From assembly GCA_001898485.1 (NCBI GenBank), contig MKTY01000025.1, forward strand, positions 1 to 64,000: a DNA stretch of 64,000 bases, written 5' to 3'. Under the pieces are notes generated by a model. The model saw only the letters and a list, made by a program, of their open reading frames with translations, was not told the DNA's origin and made no database searches. This stretch comes from Sphingobacteriales bacterium 46-32. Lineage in GTDB: Bacteria; Bacteroidota; Bacteroidia; Chitinophagales; Chitinophagaceae. A program made the translations under genes and the position numbers. This document shows, in pieces, positions 25,675-33,893 of this stretch (the stretch's first letter is position 1; each line of letters begins with the position of its first letter).

Positions 25675-25682
25675 CAAAAGTA
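25675..25682 (-). promoter_or_regulatory. -7 box TACTTTTG abutting the ribD start
   Basis: Exact TAnnTTTG box ending 5 nt before the ATG at 25669. It stands back to back with the prmC box 7 bp away. Confidence 0.65.
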
Positions 25683-25689
25683 AATGAAT

Positions 25690-25697
25690 TAAGTTTG
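25690..25697 (+). promoter_or_regulatory. -7 box TAAGTTTG abutting the prmC start
   Basis: Exact TAnnTTTG box ending 5 nt before the ATG at 25703. Any -33 element would fall inside the ribD start region. Confidence 0.65.
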
Positions 25698-25702
25698 TGG
25701 CT

Positions 25703-26554
25703 ATGACCTATCCCGAGGCTCAACGCCAAATCGCTGATAATCTTTCATTTATCTATCATCCAGGTGAGGCTGCGGCCATCAGCAGCCTGCTGCTGGAACA
25801 CATAACCGGCAAACGCCCTCAGGAATGGCGATTACGGGACAACAGCCAGCTTACTACGGCGCAGGAGGAGTTAATAGCTCCGCTTCTTGCCCGGCTGCTG
25901 GCCCATGAGCCTGTGCAGTATGTAACCGGCGAAGCCTGGTTTTGCGGGTTACGTTTCCATGTAAACCCACATGTACTGATTCCCCGGCCTGAAACAGAAG
26001 AACTGGTAGAATGGCTCATTAGCCAGTGTCGCTTTCCTATCGGCACTTTAAGTATTGCTGATATGGGTACCGGCAGCGGCTGCATTCCCATTGCTCTTAA
26101 AAAAAGACTGAATAAGGCCGATGTGCGGGGATATGATATCAGCCCCGATGCGCTGCAGGTAGCCCGTGGCAATGCCGCAGCCCTGGATATTGCCGTACAG
26201 TTTGAGCAGCTTGACATACTCGATAGTAATGCCACCGCTTTACTACCCGGTTTTGATTTCATTACCAGCAACCCGCCTTATATACCGCTGAACGAAAAAG
26301 ATAAGATGCCGGAAAATGTGGTCCGCTACGAACCGGCCCTGGCACTATTTGTTCCCGATAATGACCCATTGCTGTTTTACAAAGCCCTGGCCACGTTGGG
26401 TAAAACCAGGTTAAATGCCGGAGGCATGCTGCTGATGGAACTGCATGAAGACCTTGCTCAGCAATGCGCCTCCCTGTTTGCCGCAGAAGGATACCAGACA
26501 GAAATAAAAAAAGATATGCAGGGAAAAGAACGGATGCTGCGTGCCTGGCATTAA
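25703..26554 (+). CDS. prmC: Release factor glutamine methyltransferase
   Basis: Methylates the GGQ glutamine of peptide release factors. The product is 283 aa. The N-terminal helical domain ends near residue 85. The class I methyltransferase core has the SAM-binding IADMGTGSGCIPIAL (near residue 113) and the catalytic SNPPYIPLNEKD (near 188), both diagnostic of PrmC. The start at ATG 25703 is preferred over GTG 25697 because the promoter box ends at 25697. Its last codons overlap by 4 bp the end of the convergent lipoprotein gene. Confidence 0.96.
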   Translation: MTYPEAQRQIADNLSFIYHPGEAAAISSLLLEHITGKRPQEWRLRDNSQLTTAQEELIAPLLARLLAHEPVQYVTGEAWFCGLRFHVNPHVLIPRPETEELVEWLISQCRFPIGTLSIADMGTGSGCIPIALKKRLNKADVRGYDISPDALQVARGNAAALDIAVQFEQLDILDSNATALLPGFDFITSNPPYIPLNEKDKMPENVVRYEPALALFVPDNDPLLFYKALATLGKTRLNAGGMLLMELHEDLAQQCASLFAAEGYQTEIKKDMQGKERMLRAWH

Positions 26555-26961
26555 TTTTTGCGGTGATAAACCGTTTTTACCTGCAGATTACCGGAGGCAT
26601 CCAATTGCATAATGGTTAAAGAAGAAGCTTCGAGCTGCTCTATCTGACGCTTTTCGGTACGCGAGGGATTACCATAATTATCGGCTTCAAACTGCAGTAC
26701 CACATCGTTACTGGCGGGCGACCATTGATACATACCAGTACCTGCCGGTACATCGGTCGTAAGCGTAAAGCGGCCGCTGGCTTCAAATGAAATAGTTTCA
26801 GAATAATTGACAGGGCTTGAGGGGGTGAGATTACCTGATGCATCGGGAAAATAATAAACTACACTTTCCCATTGACCTACCAGGGAGGTTTGCTTTTGTT
26901 TGGAGCAGGCTGTAAACAGTGTAATAACAGCCAGCAGAATGGTAGCTCGCAGGTTTTTCAC
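26551..26961 (-). CDS. Small lipoprotein, lipocalin-like
   Basis: A 136-residue lipoprotein with lipobox VITLFTACSK (Cys near residue 19) and a single beta-rich domain: LVGQWESVVYYFPD, then FEASGRFTLTTDVPAGTGMYQWSP and LTIMQLDASGNLQVKTVYHR. The WES/WKL-type opening and alternating strands resemble lipocalin-like lipoproteins common in Bacteroidota; no ligand is known. It uses a GTG start, with a TATTTTTG box 17 nt upstream. Confidence 0.75.
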   Translation of the reverse strand: MKNLRATILLAVITLFTACSKQKQTSLVGQWESVVYYFPDASGNLTPSSPVNYSETISFEASGRFTLTTDVPAGTGMYQWSPASNDVVLQFEADNYGNPSRTEKRQIEQLEASSLTIMQLDASGNLQVKTVYHRKN

Positions 26962-26978
26962 AAAAATGGATTTGTCAC

Positions 26979-26986
26979 CAAAAATA
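26979..26986 (-). promoter_or_regulatory. -7 box TATTTTTG for the small lipoprotein gene
   Basis: Exact TAnnTTTG box, 17 nt upstream of the GTG start at 26961. Confidence 0.5.
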
Positions 26987-27033
26987 GTGCAGCCTGCCGA
27001 TGAAGAGAAATGAAAAACTACCTGGGATAACTA

Positions 27034-27435
27034 CTATTTTACATTGGCTACCACCTTGGCACCCGCACGTTTTGATAAGCGCATAATCCGAAATACTTCG
27101 CCATAATAAGCCGAGGTATCGGCATTGATCACCACCGTGGGAGTATCTACTGTAGCCTTATACCGGTCTATCTCGAAGGTGAGCGATGAATCAATGGAAG
27201 AAACATCCACTCTGCGGGCGCCGATATAAAACTGTTGCTGATTATCGATAGACACAATGATATTCTGCTTGGCCTTGGTATCCTTGGTACCGCGGGGAAT
27301 ACCCACTTTGACCACATTGGGATTTGCCAGGGTAGCTACAATGAGGAAGAACATGAGCAGGATAAACAGGATATCGTTGAGCGAATCCGTAAAAACTTCT
27401 GATGCTTCCCCTTTATCTCTCTTTCTAAACTTCAT
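27034..27435 (-). CDS. exbD: ExbD/TolR-family biopolymer transport protein
   Basis: A 133-residue inner-membrane protein with one N-terminal membrane segment containing the essential Asp (SLNDILFILLMFFLIVATL) and a periplasmic domain. It works with an ExbB-type channel to turn proton flow into mechanical work for TonB or Tol systems. It starts 9 bp after exbB. No TonB gene is present here; the two SusC transporters in the window are possible beneficiaries. Confidence 0.93.
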   Translation of the reverse strand: MKFRKRDKGEASEVFTDSLNDILFILLMFFLIVATLANPNVVKVGIPRGTKDTKAKQNIIVSIDNQQQFYIGARRVDVSSIDSSLTFEIDRYKATVDTPTVVINADTSAYYGEVFRIMRLSKRAGAKVVANVK

Positions 27436-27444
27436 GTTTGTTTT

Positions 27445-28140
27445 TTAGCGGGTGGGCTCCTGTAATACATCCAGGAAATCGGCTGAGGCTGCTTCCATCT
27501 TATTGGCGGCCTTGTCAATTTGCGTATTGAGATAACTATAGGCCAGGTAAGCACCCAAACCAATCACCAGTCCGGTAATGGAGGTAATCAGTTTGGTATA
27601 GATACCACCGGCAATAGTGCCCACTTCAAATTCATTTGAATTATTGATATTGGAAAAAAGCTGCATCAGACCTACCAGTGTACCCACAAATCCGAAGATG
27701 GGAGCTGCTTTGGAAATCACAGACAGTACACCCAGGTTTTTTTCCAGCTTATACATTTCCAGCTGCCCCACATTGTCCATACTTTTTTCGATGCTGTCGA
27801 TCGGCTTACCAATACGCTGAATACCCTTATCGATAATGCGTGCCACGGGGTTATTGGTATTTTTGGCAAAACTGCGGGCGGCCGTAATATTGCCACTCAC
27901 GATATGATCCCGCACTATATTCATGAAATTGCCATCGATACGTGCTGCATTACGAATGGCGATGCTGCGCTCTGCCGCCACATATACCGCCGCCAGCAGC
28001 ATTATACCCAGCGGAATCATAATCCAGCCACCCATGGTGAGCAGTTCCAGAAAACTAAGCTTGCCATCGTGATTGGTATCACCGGCGGCATATTTCACTA
28101 CCTGGTTAATTGAATCGGCAATGTCTAAAAGGTCGAACAT
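27445..28140 (-). CDS. exbB: ExbB/TolQ/MotA-family proton channel
   Basis: Inner-membrane proton channel of 231 aa. Membrane segments: about residues 30-55 (LTMGGWIMIPLGIMLLAAVYVAAERS) and the paired segments near 140-165 and 185-210 (APIFGFVGTLVGLMQLF and LITSITGLVIGLGAYLAYSYL). The GTVxG / TSITGL patterns are typical. The N-terminal 25 residues (DSINQVVKYAAGDTNHDGKLSFLEL) contain an EF-hand-like acidic loop DTNHDGKLSF, unusual for ExbB and possibly calcium-binding. It forms an operon with exbD. Confidence 0.93.
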   Translation of the reverse strand: MFDLLDIADSINQVVKYAAGDTNHDGKLSFLELLTMGGWIMIPLGIMLLAAVYVAAERSIAIRNAARIDGNFMNIVRDHIVSGNITAARSFAKNTNNPVARIIDKGIQRIGKPIDSIEKSMDNVGQLEMYKLEKNLGVLSVISKAAPIFGFVGTLVGLMQLFSNINNSNEFEVGTIAGGIYTKLITSITGLVIGLGAYLAYSYLNTQIDKAANKMEAASADFLDVLQEPTR

Positions 28141-28613
28141 AAATTTTCGTCTTTAAGTGCGTAAATGTAAGGGGAACGACCCTATTCCATTCGTTCATCT
28201 TATCAACAGGCCTGAATAACCAACCCGATCAGCCCTGTGCCCTAAACCACCGCAATAATTAGAATTTGCTTTGAATACGAATGAACGAAAAAAAGAATGC
28301 CACGTTGTATGGGAACCCTAAGTTTTAGAGTTCTTTAACAGGATAGACCAAAGGTGAAAGGTAAAAGGGGGAAGGAAAGCGTAAAGGCCTGCTACAATCA
28401 GCAAAAAAGCAATGATTTGGAGATTTGAAAATTTGAGGATTTGAAGATGGAAGACAATGTGCTGATTGACTAATGTGCTGGTGTGCTGATGAAGTGGAAG
28501 ATGCCTTAAGCAGTAGCGCCGCGATGCATCGCGGCGCCAGCTATCCTTGTAGGAAAATATACATATTATGCCTTCATCTTCCTTCGTCCTTCCACCTTTT
28601 ACCTCCCCCTGCC
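28141..28613. repeat. 473-bp intergenic region with repeats
   Basis: No gene is apparent. The first 200 bp hold the exbB upstream region, with a near-match box TACATTTA at about 28166. Repeats follow: purine-rich family B-like units (28351-28378), ATTTGAAGG-like units (28414-28449), family C units (28457-28491), a palindrome (28516-28537), then pyrimidine-rich units partly complementary to the first block (28580-28612), abutting the SPFH gene stop. Confidence 0.75.
28516..28537. repeat. Palindrome (REP-like), relative of 70-99
   Basis: A perfect 22-bp palindrome centred on ATGCAT with arms GCGCCGCGATG; similarity to 70-99 extends three bases further on each side. The two elements share 20 of 28 aligned bases, and three stem-pair differences (six positions) are compensatory. 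Confidence 0.8.
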
Positions 28614-29555
28614 TTATTCGCTCTTCCCCGCCTGCTTCACCATCAGCGCCTGAATCTGCTTCATGGTCGCTTCCATACCTTCGGCACTGCCGTCGAGGAA
28701 AATAACGTTGCCTTTACCATATTCAGCAAAATTTTTAATGGCTTCGGTCCACATGCTGAAGAGGATCACATTGGTATCGAGATTGGCCTGTTTCATTTGT
28801 TCGGCGGCTTCGGTCATACCGGCTGCTACTTCCTTACGGAATAAGGCCACACCCTGACCACGCAAGCGAGCGGCCTCTTTTTCTGCCTCGGCAGATATCT
28901 TAATAGAATTACCATCTGCCTCGGCCTGTTTGGTTTTGGTGATCAGCAATGCCTGACCTTCATTTTCCGCAGCCGCTTTCAGGTTATTGGAAGCTACTAC
29001 TTTACTCATAGAGTCGAGGATCAGCTTATCAAATGTGATATCATTGATCTGGAGATCCTGCAGGTGATACCCCCATTCAGCCAGTGAATGATCTACTTCC
29101 ACTTTTACATATTCTACAATCTCGCGGCGCAGCCCCAGCACTTCCGCCTGTTTTTTGGTAGCTACAAACGAGCGGATATTACCTTCGATGGTGCGGATAA
29201 GCGCTTGCATCAGATCGCGATCAGAAATAAATTTAAACGCCACTTTCTTAATGGTCTCTTCTGAAGCATCCTGTACCGAATAAAGCAGCATGCTCTTAAA
29301 ATAAACATTCGCCTGATCCTGTGTCACCGCCTGAAATTCCAACTCAACAGAGCGGTTCTGAATCGATACCTTTTTCATCACTGTTTCCAGCAAAGGAATC
29401 TTGATATTCAGACCCGGGCGCACTATACGACGGTATTTACCAAACATGGTAATAACCCCTATATACCCCTGGTTGATGGTAAAAAGCGAAGAAATAACGA
29501 TGATCAGCAGAATAATAATCCAGCCATAAGTGGAGAAAAAGACACCGAGATCCAT
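28614..29555 (-). CDS. SPFH-domain (stomatin/prohibitin) membrane protein
   Basis: A 313-residue protein from the start MDLGVFF. A single N-terminal membrane segment (WIIILLIIVISSLFTI, residues about 12-28) is followed by the SPFH domain (QGYIGVITMFGKYRRIVRPGLNIKIPLLETVMKKVS, with RSVELEFQAVTQDQANVYF). The C-terminal half is charged coiled coil (EAEKEAARLRGQG) with the family's EQMKQAN segment. Such proteins oligomerise in membrane microdomains; role here unknown. There is no NfeD or protease partner next to it. A longer open frame extends upstream, but its first 41 residues are encoded by intergenic repeat and read poorly. Confidence 0.9.
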   Translation of the reverse strand: MDLGVFFSTYGWIIILLIIVISSLFTINQGYIGVITMFGKYRRIVRPGLNIKIPLLETVMKKVSIQNRSVELEFQAVTQDQANVYFKSMLLYSVQDASEETIKKVAFKFISDRDLMQALIRTIEGNIRSFVATKKQAEVLGLRREIVEYVKVEVDHSLAEWGYHLQDLQINDITFDKLILDSMSKVVASNNLKAAAENEGQALLITKTKQAEADGNSIKISAEAEKEAARLRGQGVALFRKEVAAGMTEAAEQMKQANLDTNVILFSMWTEAIKNFAEYGKGNVIFLDGSAEGMEATMKQIQALMVKQAGKSE

Positions 29556-29682
29556 AGCAAACGTTTTAGTGTGGCGTGAAGGTACAGTAAAGATGGTATA
29601 TGGAGAAAGGAGAAGGGTAAAAGGCTGAAGGCAGAGGGGGGAGTATAAAAAGGGGCTGCAAATCAAAATCATCTTCAAGCCG

Positions 29683-29749
29683 CAGACCCGCGAAGCATCG
29701 CGGGTCTACGGTTCAAAATGATCTCCAATTCAGACATCCACCAGCACAT
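29683..29749. repeat. 67-bp duplicated element with hairpin, copy 1
   Basis: Begins with a 10-bp perfect stem (AGACCCGCGA, loop AGCA), then a shared tail ending in CAGCACAT. It differs from the copy at 29805-29871 at two positions only. Confidence 0.85.
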
Positions 29750-29804
29750 CAGCACATCATTCTCTTTATACTCAAAATCTTCAAATCCATCAGCATATTG
29801 GCGG

Positions 29805-29871
29805 CAGATCCGCGAAGCATCGCGGGTCTACGGTTCAAAATGATCTCCAATTCAGACATCCATCAGCACAT
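29805..29871. repeat. 67-bp duplicated element with hairpin, copy 2
   Basis: Near-identical to 29683-29749; one of the two differences breaks a stem pair (AGATCCGCGA). A more decayed relative lies at about 30168. Confidence 0.85.
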
Positions 29872-30029
29872 TAATCACATTAGCACATTTTCCTCCCTTT
29901 TTCCCTTATTTTATTCTTGTGGTTCGCCGGTGCTGTGGAGGCAAAAAAACGGAACTAAAAACAGACGCAAGACCTGGAGACCGTTTCATATAGACAGTAA
30001 ACTACCCGATCATTTCCTGTCTAACCGCT

Positions 30030-30056
30030 CGGTCAGGACGCTGCGCGTCCGGACCG
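30030..30056. repeat. GC-rich hairpin
   Basis: Arms CGGTCAGGACGC and GCGTCCGGACCG pair at 11 of 12 positions around a TGC loop. No T-tract follows in either direction, so it is more like a REP element than a terminator. Confidence 0.7.
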
Positions 30057-30285
30057 GTACCGAATACTTCAATTCAACAGTAAAGGAAGGACGATAACTT
30101 TCCGAAAAAAGGCTACCTTTTATTTTCCCCGGACACTAGTGATCTTCAAATCACTCCCGGTTGCGTCAAGCCCGCAAAGCATCGCCGGCCTACAAATCAA
30201 AATCATCTTCAAACCGGAAACCATCAGCACATCAGCACATTTATCACATTAGCACATTTTCCTCCCCCATCGTCAAATCTTCAAA

Positions 30286-31395
30286 TTATTCTCTGTAGTA
30301 CACCCGCAATTCCACTCTCCGGTTTCTGCGCCGGTTTTCTTCATTGGTATTCGGAAAAACTGGCTTCCGTGCACTCCACCCTCTTGGCAGCAGCGGTACA
30401 CGGCCAAAGTAGGCACAACCACGCAGATAGGTTGCCGTAGACATGGCGCGCCCAAGCGAAAGAGAGTCATTGATTGCAGCAGTACCGGTACTATCGGCAT
30501 GGCCATCTATTACGAGCGAGTCAATTCGCTTATCCTTCATCTGCCGGCAAAAGCTATCCAGCAACAAAAAACTGGCTGCCTCGAGCGTAGCTTTTCCCCG
30601 TACAAAAAGAATATCAGGCATGGTCAGCGTATCGACAGTGGATACACGCATAGGTGAAAGTATCAGTGGGCCCTGAGAGCGGTCACGTTTGATTTTGATT
30701 ATACGCTGCAAAAACTCATGACGTGCATTCTCTGCATAAATCTCATCCTGCATACTTTGCCAGTCGTCGCATAGTGCCTCCTGCTGGTTTTCTGCACGCA
30801 GGCTGATATCATCGATGAAAATAAAGAAATGATTTTCCTTATCGAGTCCGGTAGGTCCCGTTACATCATTCACGCCAAAATAGGCCAGTGTAATGTAGCT
30901 TTCGTCTCCTTTGGCCAGGTAAGTAAGTGTAACAGGCTGCCAGCTGCTATCAGCTACAAACCGGTTATTATCTCCGGCAAAAAGAGACGACGACAGCCGG
31001 TGAACAGGCTTGCGCTCCAGCAGCGGATCCATGGAGCCGAAATAAACGCCCACGCTATCCAGCAGGGCATGAGGTGATTTCACGAAGAACCTTAACTGAT
31101 AGCGGCTTCCTTTGCGCAGGCCACAAAGCAGCTGACTACGGATAAAGGTGCGTTGGTAAGGTTTGCGGCTGTGACCTGCTTCAATAGCCATGCAATGCGC
31201 GCCGCTATGTGAGCGGTTCGGATCTTTAAAGTAATTACTGAATCCGCTGCTATTGCTGATCCATGCTTCAGGAGCGCAGTTTACGTTGTATTCGGTGCAG
31301 ATATTCTCATCTTCGAAGCCGCCATTGAGCAGCAACTGCCGGGCTGAGGCCGGCAAAAAGCAGCAGGAAATGAGTATGAGCAGTAATCCTTTCAT
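30286..31395 (-). CDS. OmpA-family secreted protein
   Basis: A 369-residue protein from MKGLLLILISC. The signal peptide looks like LLILISCCFLPASA, possibly a lipoprotein. Residues about 20-230 form a lectin-like beta-sandwich of unknown ligand (LLNGGFEDENICTEYNVNCAPEAW; SGAHCMAIEAG), the type often seen before OmpA domains in Bacteroidota. The C-terminal 110 residues are the OmpA peptidoglycan-binding domain (LVIDGHADSTGTAAINDSLSLGRAMSTATYL; NRRVELRV). It probably links the outer membrane or a bound ligand to the cell wall. Its stop lies inside the repeat-rich region. Confidence 0.85.
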   Translation of the reverse strand: MKGLLLILISCCFLPASARQLLLNGGFEDENICTEYNVNCAPEAWISNSSGFSNYFKDPNRSHSGAHCMAIEAGHSRKPYQRTFIRSQLLCGLRKGSRYQLRFFVKSPHALLDSVGVYFGSMDPLLERKPVHRLSSSLFAGDNNRFVADSSWQPVTLTYLAKGDESYITLAYFGVNDVTGPTGLDKENHFFIFIDDISLRAENQQEALCDDWQSMQDEIYAENARHEFLQRIIKIKRDRSQGPLILSPMRVSTVDTLTMPDILFVRGKATLEAASFLLLDSFCRQMKDKRIDSLVIDGHADSTGTAAINDSLSLGRAMSTATYLRGCAYFGRVPLLPRGWSARKPVFPNTNEENRRRNRRVELRVYYRE

Positions 31396-31451
31396 CCGGT
31401 AGAAGTATAACGGGTGCTTCAACTTTTTAGTCTGTTGATTGTTTCTTTTCC

Positions 31452-32450
31452 ATGACCCTACGTTTGAGTATACTCGATCAGACGCCGATCCGTAAAGGAG
31501 GCAATGCGTCTGCCACATTGCAGGAAAGCCATGAACTGGCCAGGCTGGCCGATCAATGGGGTTATACCCGCTACTGGATATCCGAACATCATAATACCCG
31601 TACGCTTGCAGCTGCAGCGCCGGAAGTATTGATTGCTTCACTGGCCAATGGCACCCAACGTATCCGCTTTGGTTCGGGTGGTATCATGCTTCCCAATCAC
31701 AGTGCCCTCAAAGTAGCTGAAAATTTTCGTTTACTCGAAGCTCTTTACCCGGGACGCATCGACCTCGGCATTGGCCGTGCCCCGGGAGGAGACCGGGCTA
31801 CTTCCCAGCTACTGAATCCTTCCAATACTTTTGACCCGCAGGAATATATTGAGCAGATCAGGGAGTTACAGCATTTCCTGGCCGATAGCCCATCACCCAA
31901 CAATGCACTGGGCCGCATCAGGGCAATTCCGCATATCTCCAGCATGCCTCCCATATGGGCCCTCGGCTCCAGCGGCGAAAGTGCTTTTGTAGCCGCTCAT
32001 TTTGGCCTGGGCCTATCCTATGCGCAGTTTATTAATCCGCATGGAGCCGCGGCCGCTATCCAGGCATACCGCAGCCGGTTCAACCCTTCGGTATCATTTC
32101 CTGAGCCGGCTACGAGTATAGGCGTTTTCGCTTTCACTTCTACTGATTCAGAAAAATTAAACCGTGCCCGTGCACTGTTTGACTACCGGCTAATCAGCTT
32201 TGAAAACGGAAAATTTGATGAACTGGTTGATTTTGACGACATCAAAGATCATCGCTATACGGCTGCAGAAGAAAACCGGCTGATCTATCACCGGCAACGC
32301 TATCTTATTGGCACCCCTGCCGAACTGGAAGCCCAATTTGCTCAACTTACCAGCGAAACCGGCACTGAAGAAATACTCATAGCCACTTTCGCAGAAACGA
32401 AAGAAGACAGGATGGAGTCGTACAGACTACTTGGAGAAAACATTCTATGA
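31452..32450 (+). CDS. LLM-class flavin-dependent oxidoreductase (luciferase-like)
   Basis: A 332-residue TIM-barrel monooxygenase of the YhbW/MsnO8-like group: LRLSILDQTPIRKGG, YTRYWISEHHNTRTLA, RIRFGSGGIMLPNHSALKVAENFRLLEALYPGRIDLGIGRAPGGD. Members use reduced FMN; substrates are mostly unknown. No flavin reductase is adjacent. Its TGA stop opens a family C repeat that pairs with the one following convergent pepT. Confidence 0.92.
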   Translation: MTLRLSILDQTPIRKGGNASATLQESHELARLADQWGYTRYWISEHHNTRTLAAAAPEVLIASLANGTQRIRFGSGGIMLPNHSALKVAENFRLLEALYPGRIDLGIGRAPGGDRATSQLLNPSNTFDPQEYIEQIRELQHFLADSPSPNNALGRIRAIPHISSMPPIWALGSSGESAFVAAHFGLGLSYAQFINPHGAAAAIQAYRSRFNPSVSFPEPATSIGVFAFTSTDSEKLNRARALFDYRLISFENGKFDELVDFDDIKDHRYTAAEENRLIYHRQRYLIGTPAELEAQFAQLTSETGTEEILIATFAETKEDRMESYRLLGENIL

Positions 32451-32607
32451 TGTGCTGATGTGCTAATGTGCTAATGGGTTAATGGGTTATATCGGATGCC
32501 ATTTAGAAAAATGAGATTTATGATCATTGTACAATAATGCATAAATAATTCAGCTCAAAAGTTTATTCATCATTAGCACATCAGCACATTAGCAAATCAG
32601 CACATTG
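32450..32607. repeat. Inverted family C arrays between convergent genes
   Basis: The left array (32448-32489) starts at the LLM stop codon and the right array (32571-32607) lies just after the pepT stop. Bases 32450-32468 pair perfectly with 32571-32589 (19 bp), so a long hairpin with a 102-nt loop can form. Each array reads TGTGCTGA on the sense strand of its own gene. Confidence 0.85.
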
Positions 32608-32609
32608 AT

Positions 32610-33857
32610 TCAACTTCTCTCTTCCCACACCTTCACCAGTTCCACCAGGGTTTCCACGGCTTTTTGCATATCCTGGATGCTTACATGCTCCAGTTTGGAA
32701 TGAATACCCTGCATGCCGGTAAAAATATTGGGACAGGGAAGTCCCATAAAAGAGAGGCGGCTGCCGTCTGTACCGCCACGTATACTTTCCATCTTCACTG
32801 TGAGACCAACGCGCTCAATTGCCTCTCTGGCAAAATCAGTAACCTGGGGATGATGAATCAGCACTTCTTTCATATTGCGATACTGCTCCGTCACTTTATA
32901 CTCGAAAGAAGCCTGGGGATAAATTCGTACACTTTCTTCTACCAGCGTACGCAGAAAATCTTCCTTCTTTTTCAGGCCGGGTGTTTCAAAATCACGGACA
33001 ATAAACTCAATCGTACATTTCTCTGCTATACCTTCTACCCTAACGGGGTGTATAAAACCACGCTTCCCCTCGGTTGATTCCGGCGACAACCTGTCTTTAG
33101 GAAGCGCATCCAGTATCTGGCCGGCAATCTTCATCGCATTCACCATTTTTCCTTTGGCATAACCGGGATGTGCGCTTACCCCGTAAATGGTTACCTCCAC
33201 TCCATCTGCACTAAACGTTTCGTCTTCGAGACTGCCGCGCTCGCCACCATCGAGTGTATATCCATAACGGGCGCCAAGTTTCTGCAAATCCACATGCGCT
33301 GTACCATGCCCCACTTCTTCGTCGGGTGTAAATAACAGGCGAATCTTTCCATGCTTCACCTCCGGGTTCGTAATCAGGTAATGCGCCAGATCCATAATGA
33401 TAGCCACACCGGATTTGTCGTCACTGCCCAGCAGCGTATGTCCGCTGGCTGTAATGATATCGTGGCCTGTCAGTGATTGCAAATAAGGAAAATCGGCTGC
33501 TCTTAATACCTGTGCCGGATCATCGGGCAATACAATATCCTGTCCCTGATAGTTGCGATGCACCAGCGGCTTTACGCCTGTACCGCTGCAATCGGGAGCT
33601 GTATCCACATGTGCGCAGAAACATATAACAGGTACCTCTTTATCGGTATTAGATGGAATACTGGCGTATACATAACCCCATTCATCCATTTCAACATCAG
33701 TATAGCCCATTGCTTTTAATTCCTGCACCAGCAGCTGCAACAAATCTTTTTGTTTGGCTGTAGAGGGAAAACTTGAAGACAGAGGATCACTTTGTGTATC
33801 TATCTGCACATAACGGAGAAACCGGTCTGCAACAGTAAACGTGTATGGATGAGGCAT
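32610..33857 (-). CDS. pepT: Peptidase T
   Basis: Cytoplasmic zinc tripeptidase of the M20 family, 415 aa from MPHPYTF. Metal ligands and catalytic residues appear in order: FCAHVDTAPDCSG (His, Asp), GSDDKSGVA (bridging Asp), LFTPDEEVGHG (catalytic Glu and Glu ligand), YTLDGGERG (Asp) and TGMQGIHSKLEH (His). SIRGGTDGSRLSF is also typical of PepT. A GTG 18 bp upstream is a possible alternative start. Confidence 0.95.
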   Translation of the reverse strand: MPHPYTFTVADRFLRYVQIDTQSDPLSSSFPSTAKQKDLLQLLVQELKAMGYTDVEMDEWGYVYASIPSNTDKEVPVICFCAHVDTAPDCSGTGVKPLVHRNYQGQDIVLPDDPAQVLRAADFPYLQSLTGHDIITASGHTLLGSDDKSGVAIIMDLAHYLITNPEVKHGKIRLLFTPDEEVGHGTAHVDLQKLGARYGYTLDGGERGSLEDETFSADGVEVTIYGVSAHPGYAKGKMVNAMKIAGQILDALPKDRLSPESTEGKRGFIHPVRVEGIAEKCTIEFIVRDFETPGLKKKEDFLRTLVEESVRIYPQASFEYKVTEQYRNMKEVLIHHPQVTDFAREAIERVGLTVKMESIRGGTDGSRLSFMGLPCPNIFTGMQGIHSKLEHVSIQDMQKAVETLVELVKVWEERS

Positions 33858-33893
33858 AGGCTGTTTTTGGGGCACCTAAATTACTGAAAAGAA

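Larger units (their letters stand above)
29556..30285. repeat. 730-bp repeat-rich intergenic region
   Basis: I see no convincing gene. From left to right: a purine-rich block (about 29598-29655), a 67-bp near-identical duplication (29683-29749 and 29805-29871), family C units (29741-29757, 29862-29894, 30222-30262), a GC-rich hairpin (30030-30056), a decayed palindrome (30168-30192), and a 20-bp exact repeat present at 29659-29678 and 30193-30212. The mix suggests repeated duplication of one composite element. Confidence 0.75.

Noticed and set aside
25670-25702. FMN riboswitch upstream of ribD
   Set aside because: There are only 33 bp between the two start codons and no leader to hold such a structure.
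28614-29678. Longer SPFH protein starting at 29678
   Set aside because: The extra N-terminal 41 residues come from repeat DNA upstream; MDLGVFF at 29555 gives the usual short lead before the membrane segment.
29798-30097. Open frame of 99 codons on the plus strand
   Set aside because: It is made of duplicated intergenic repeat and hairpin sequence and shows no protein-like pattern.
29556-30285. Possible CRISPR array in the repeat-rich gap
   Set aside because: Repeats are short, degenerate and contiguous, with no regular unique spacers and no cas genes.
30286-31641. Longer OmpA-family protein starting at 31641
   Set aside because: It would overlap the divergent LLM gene by 190 bp and place the signal peptide 82 residues inside the protein.
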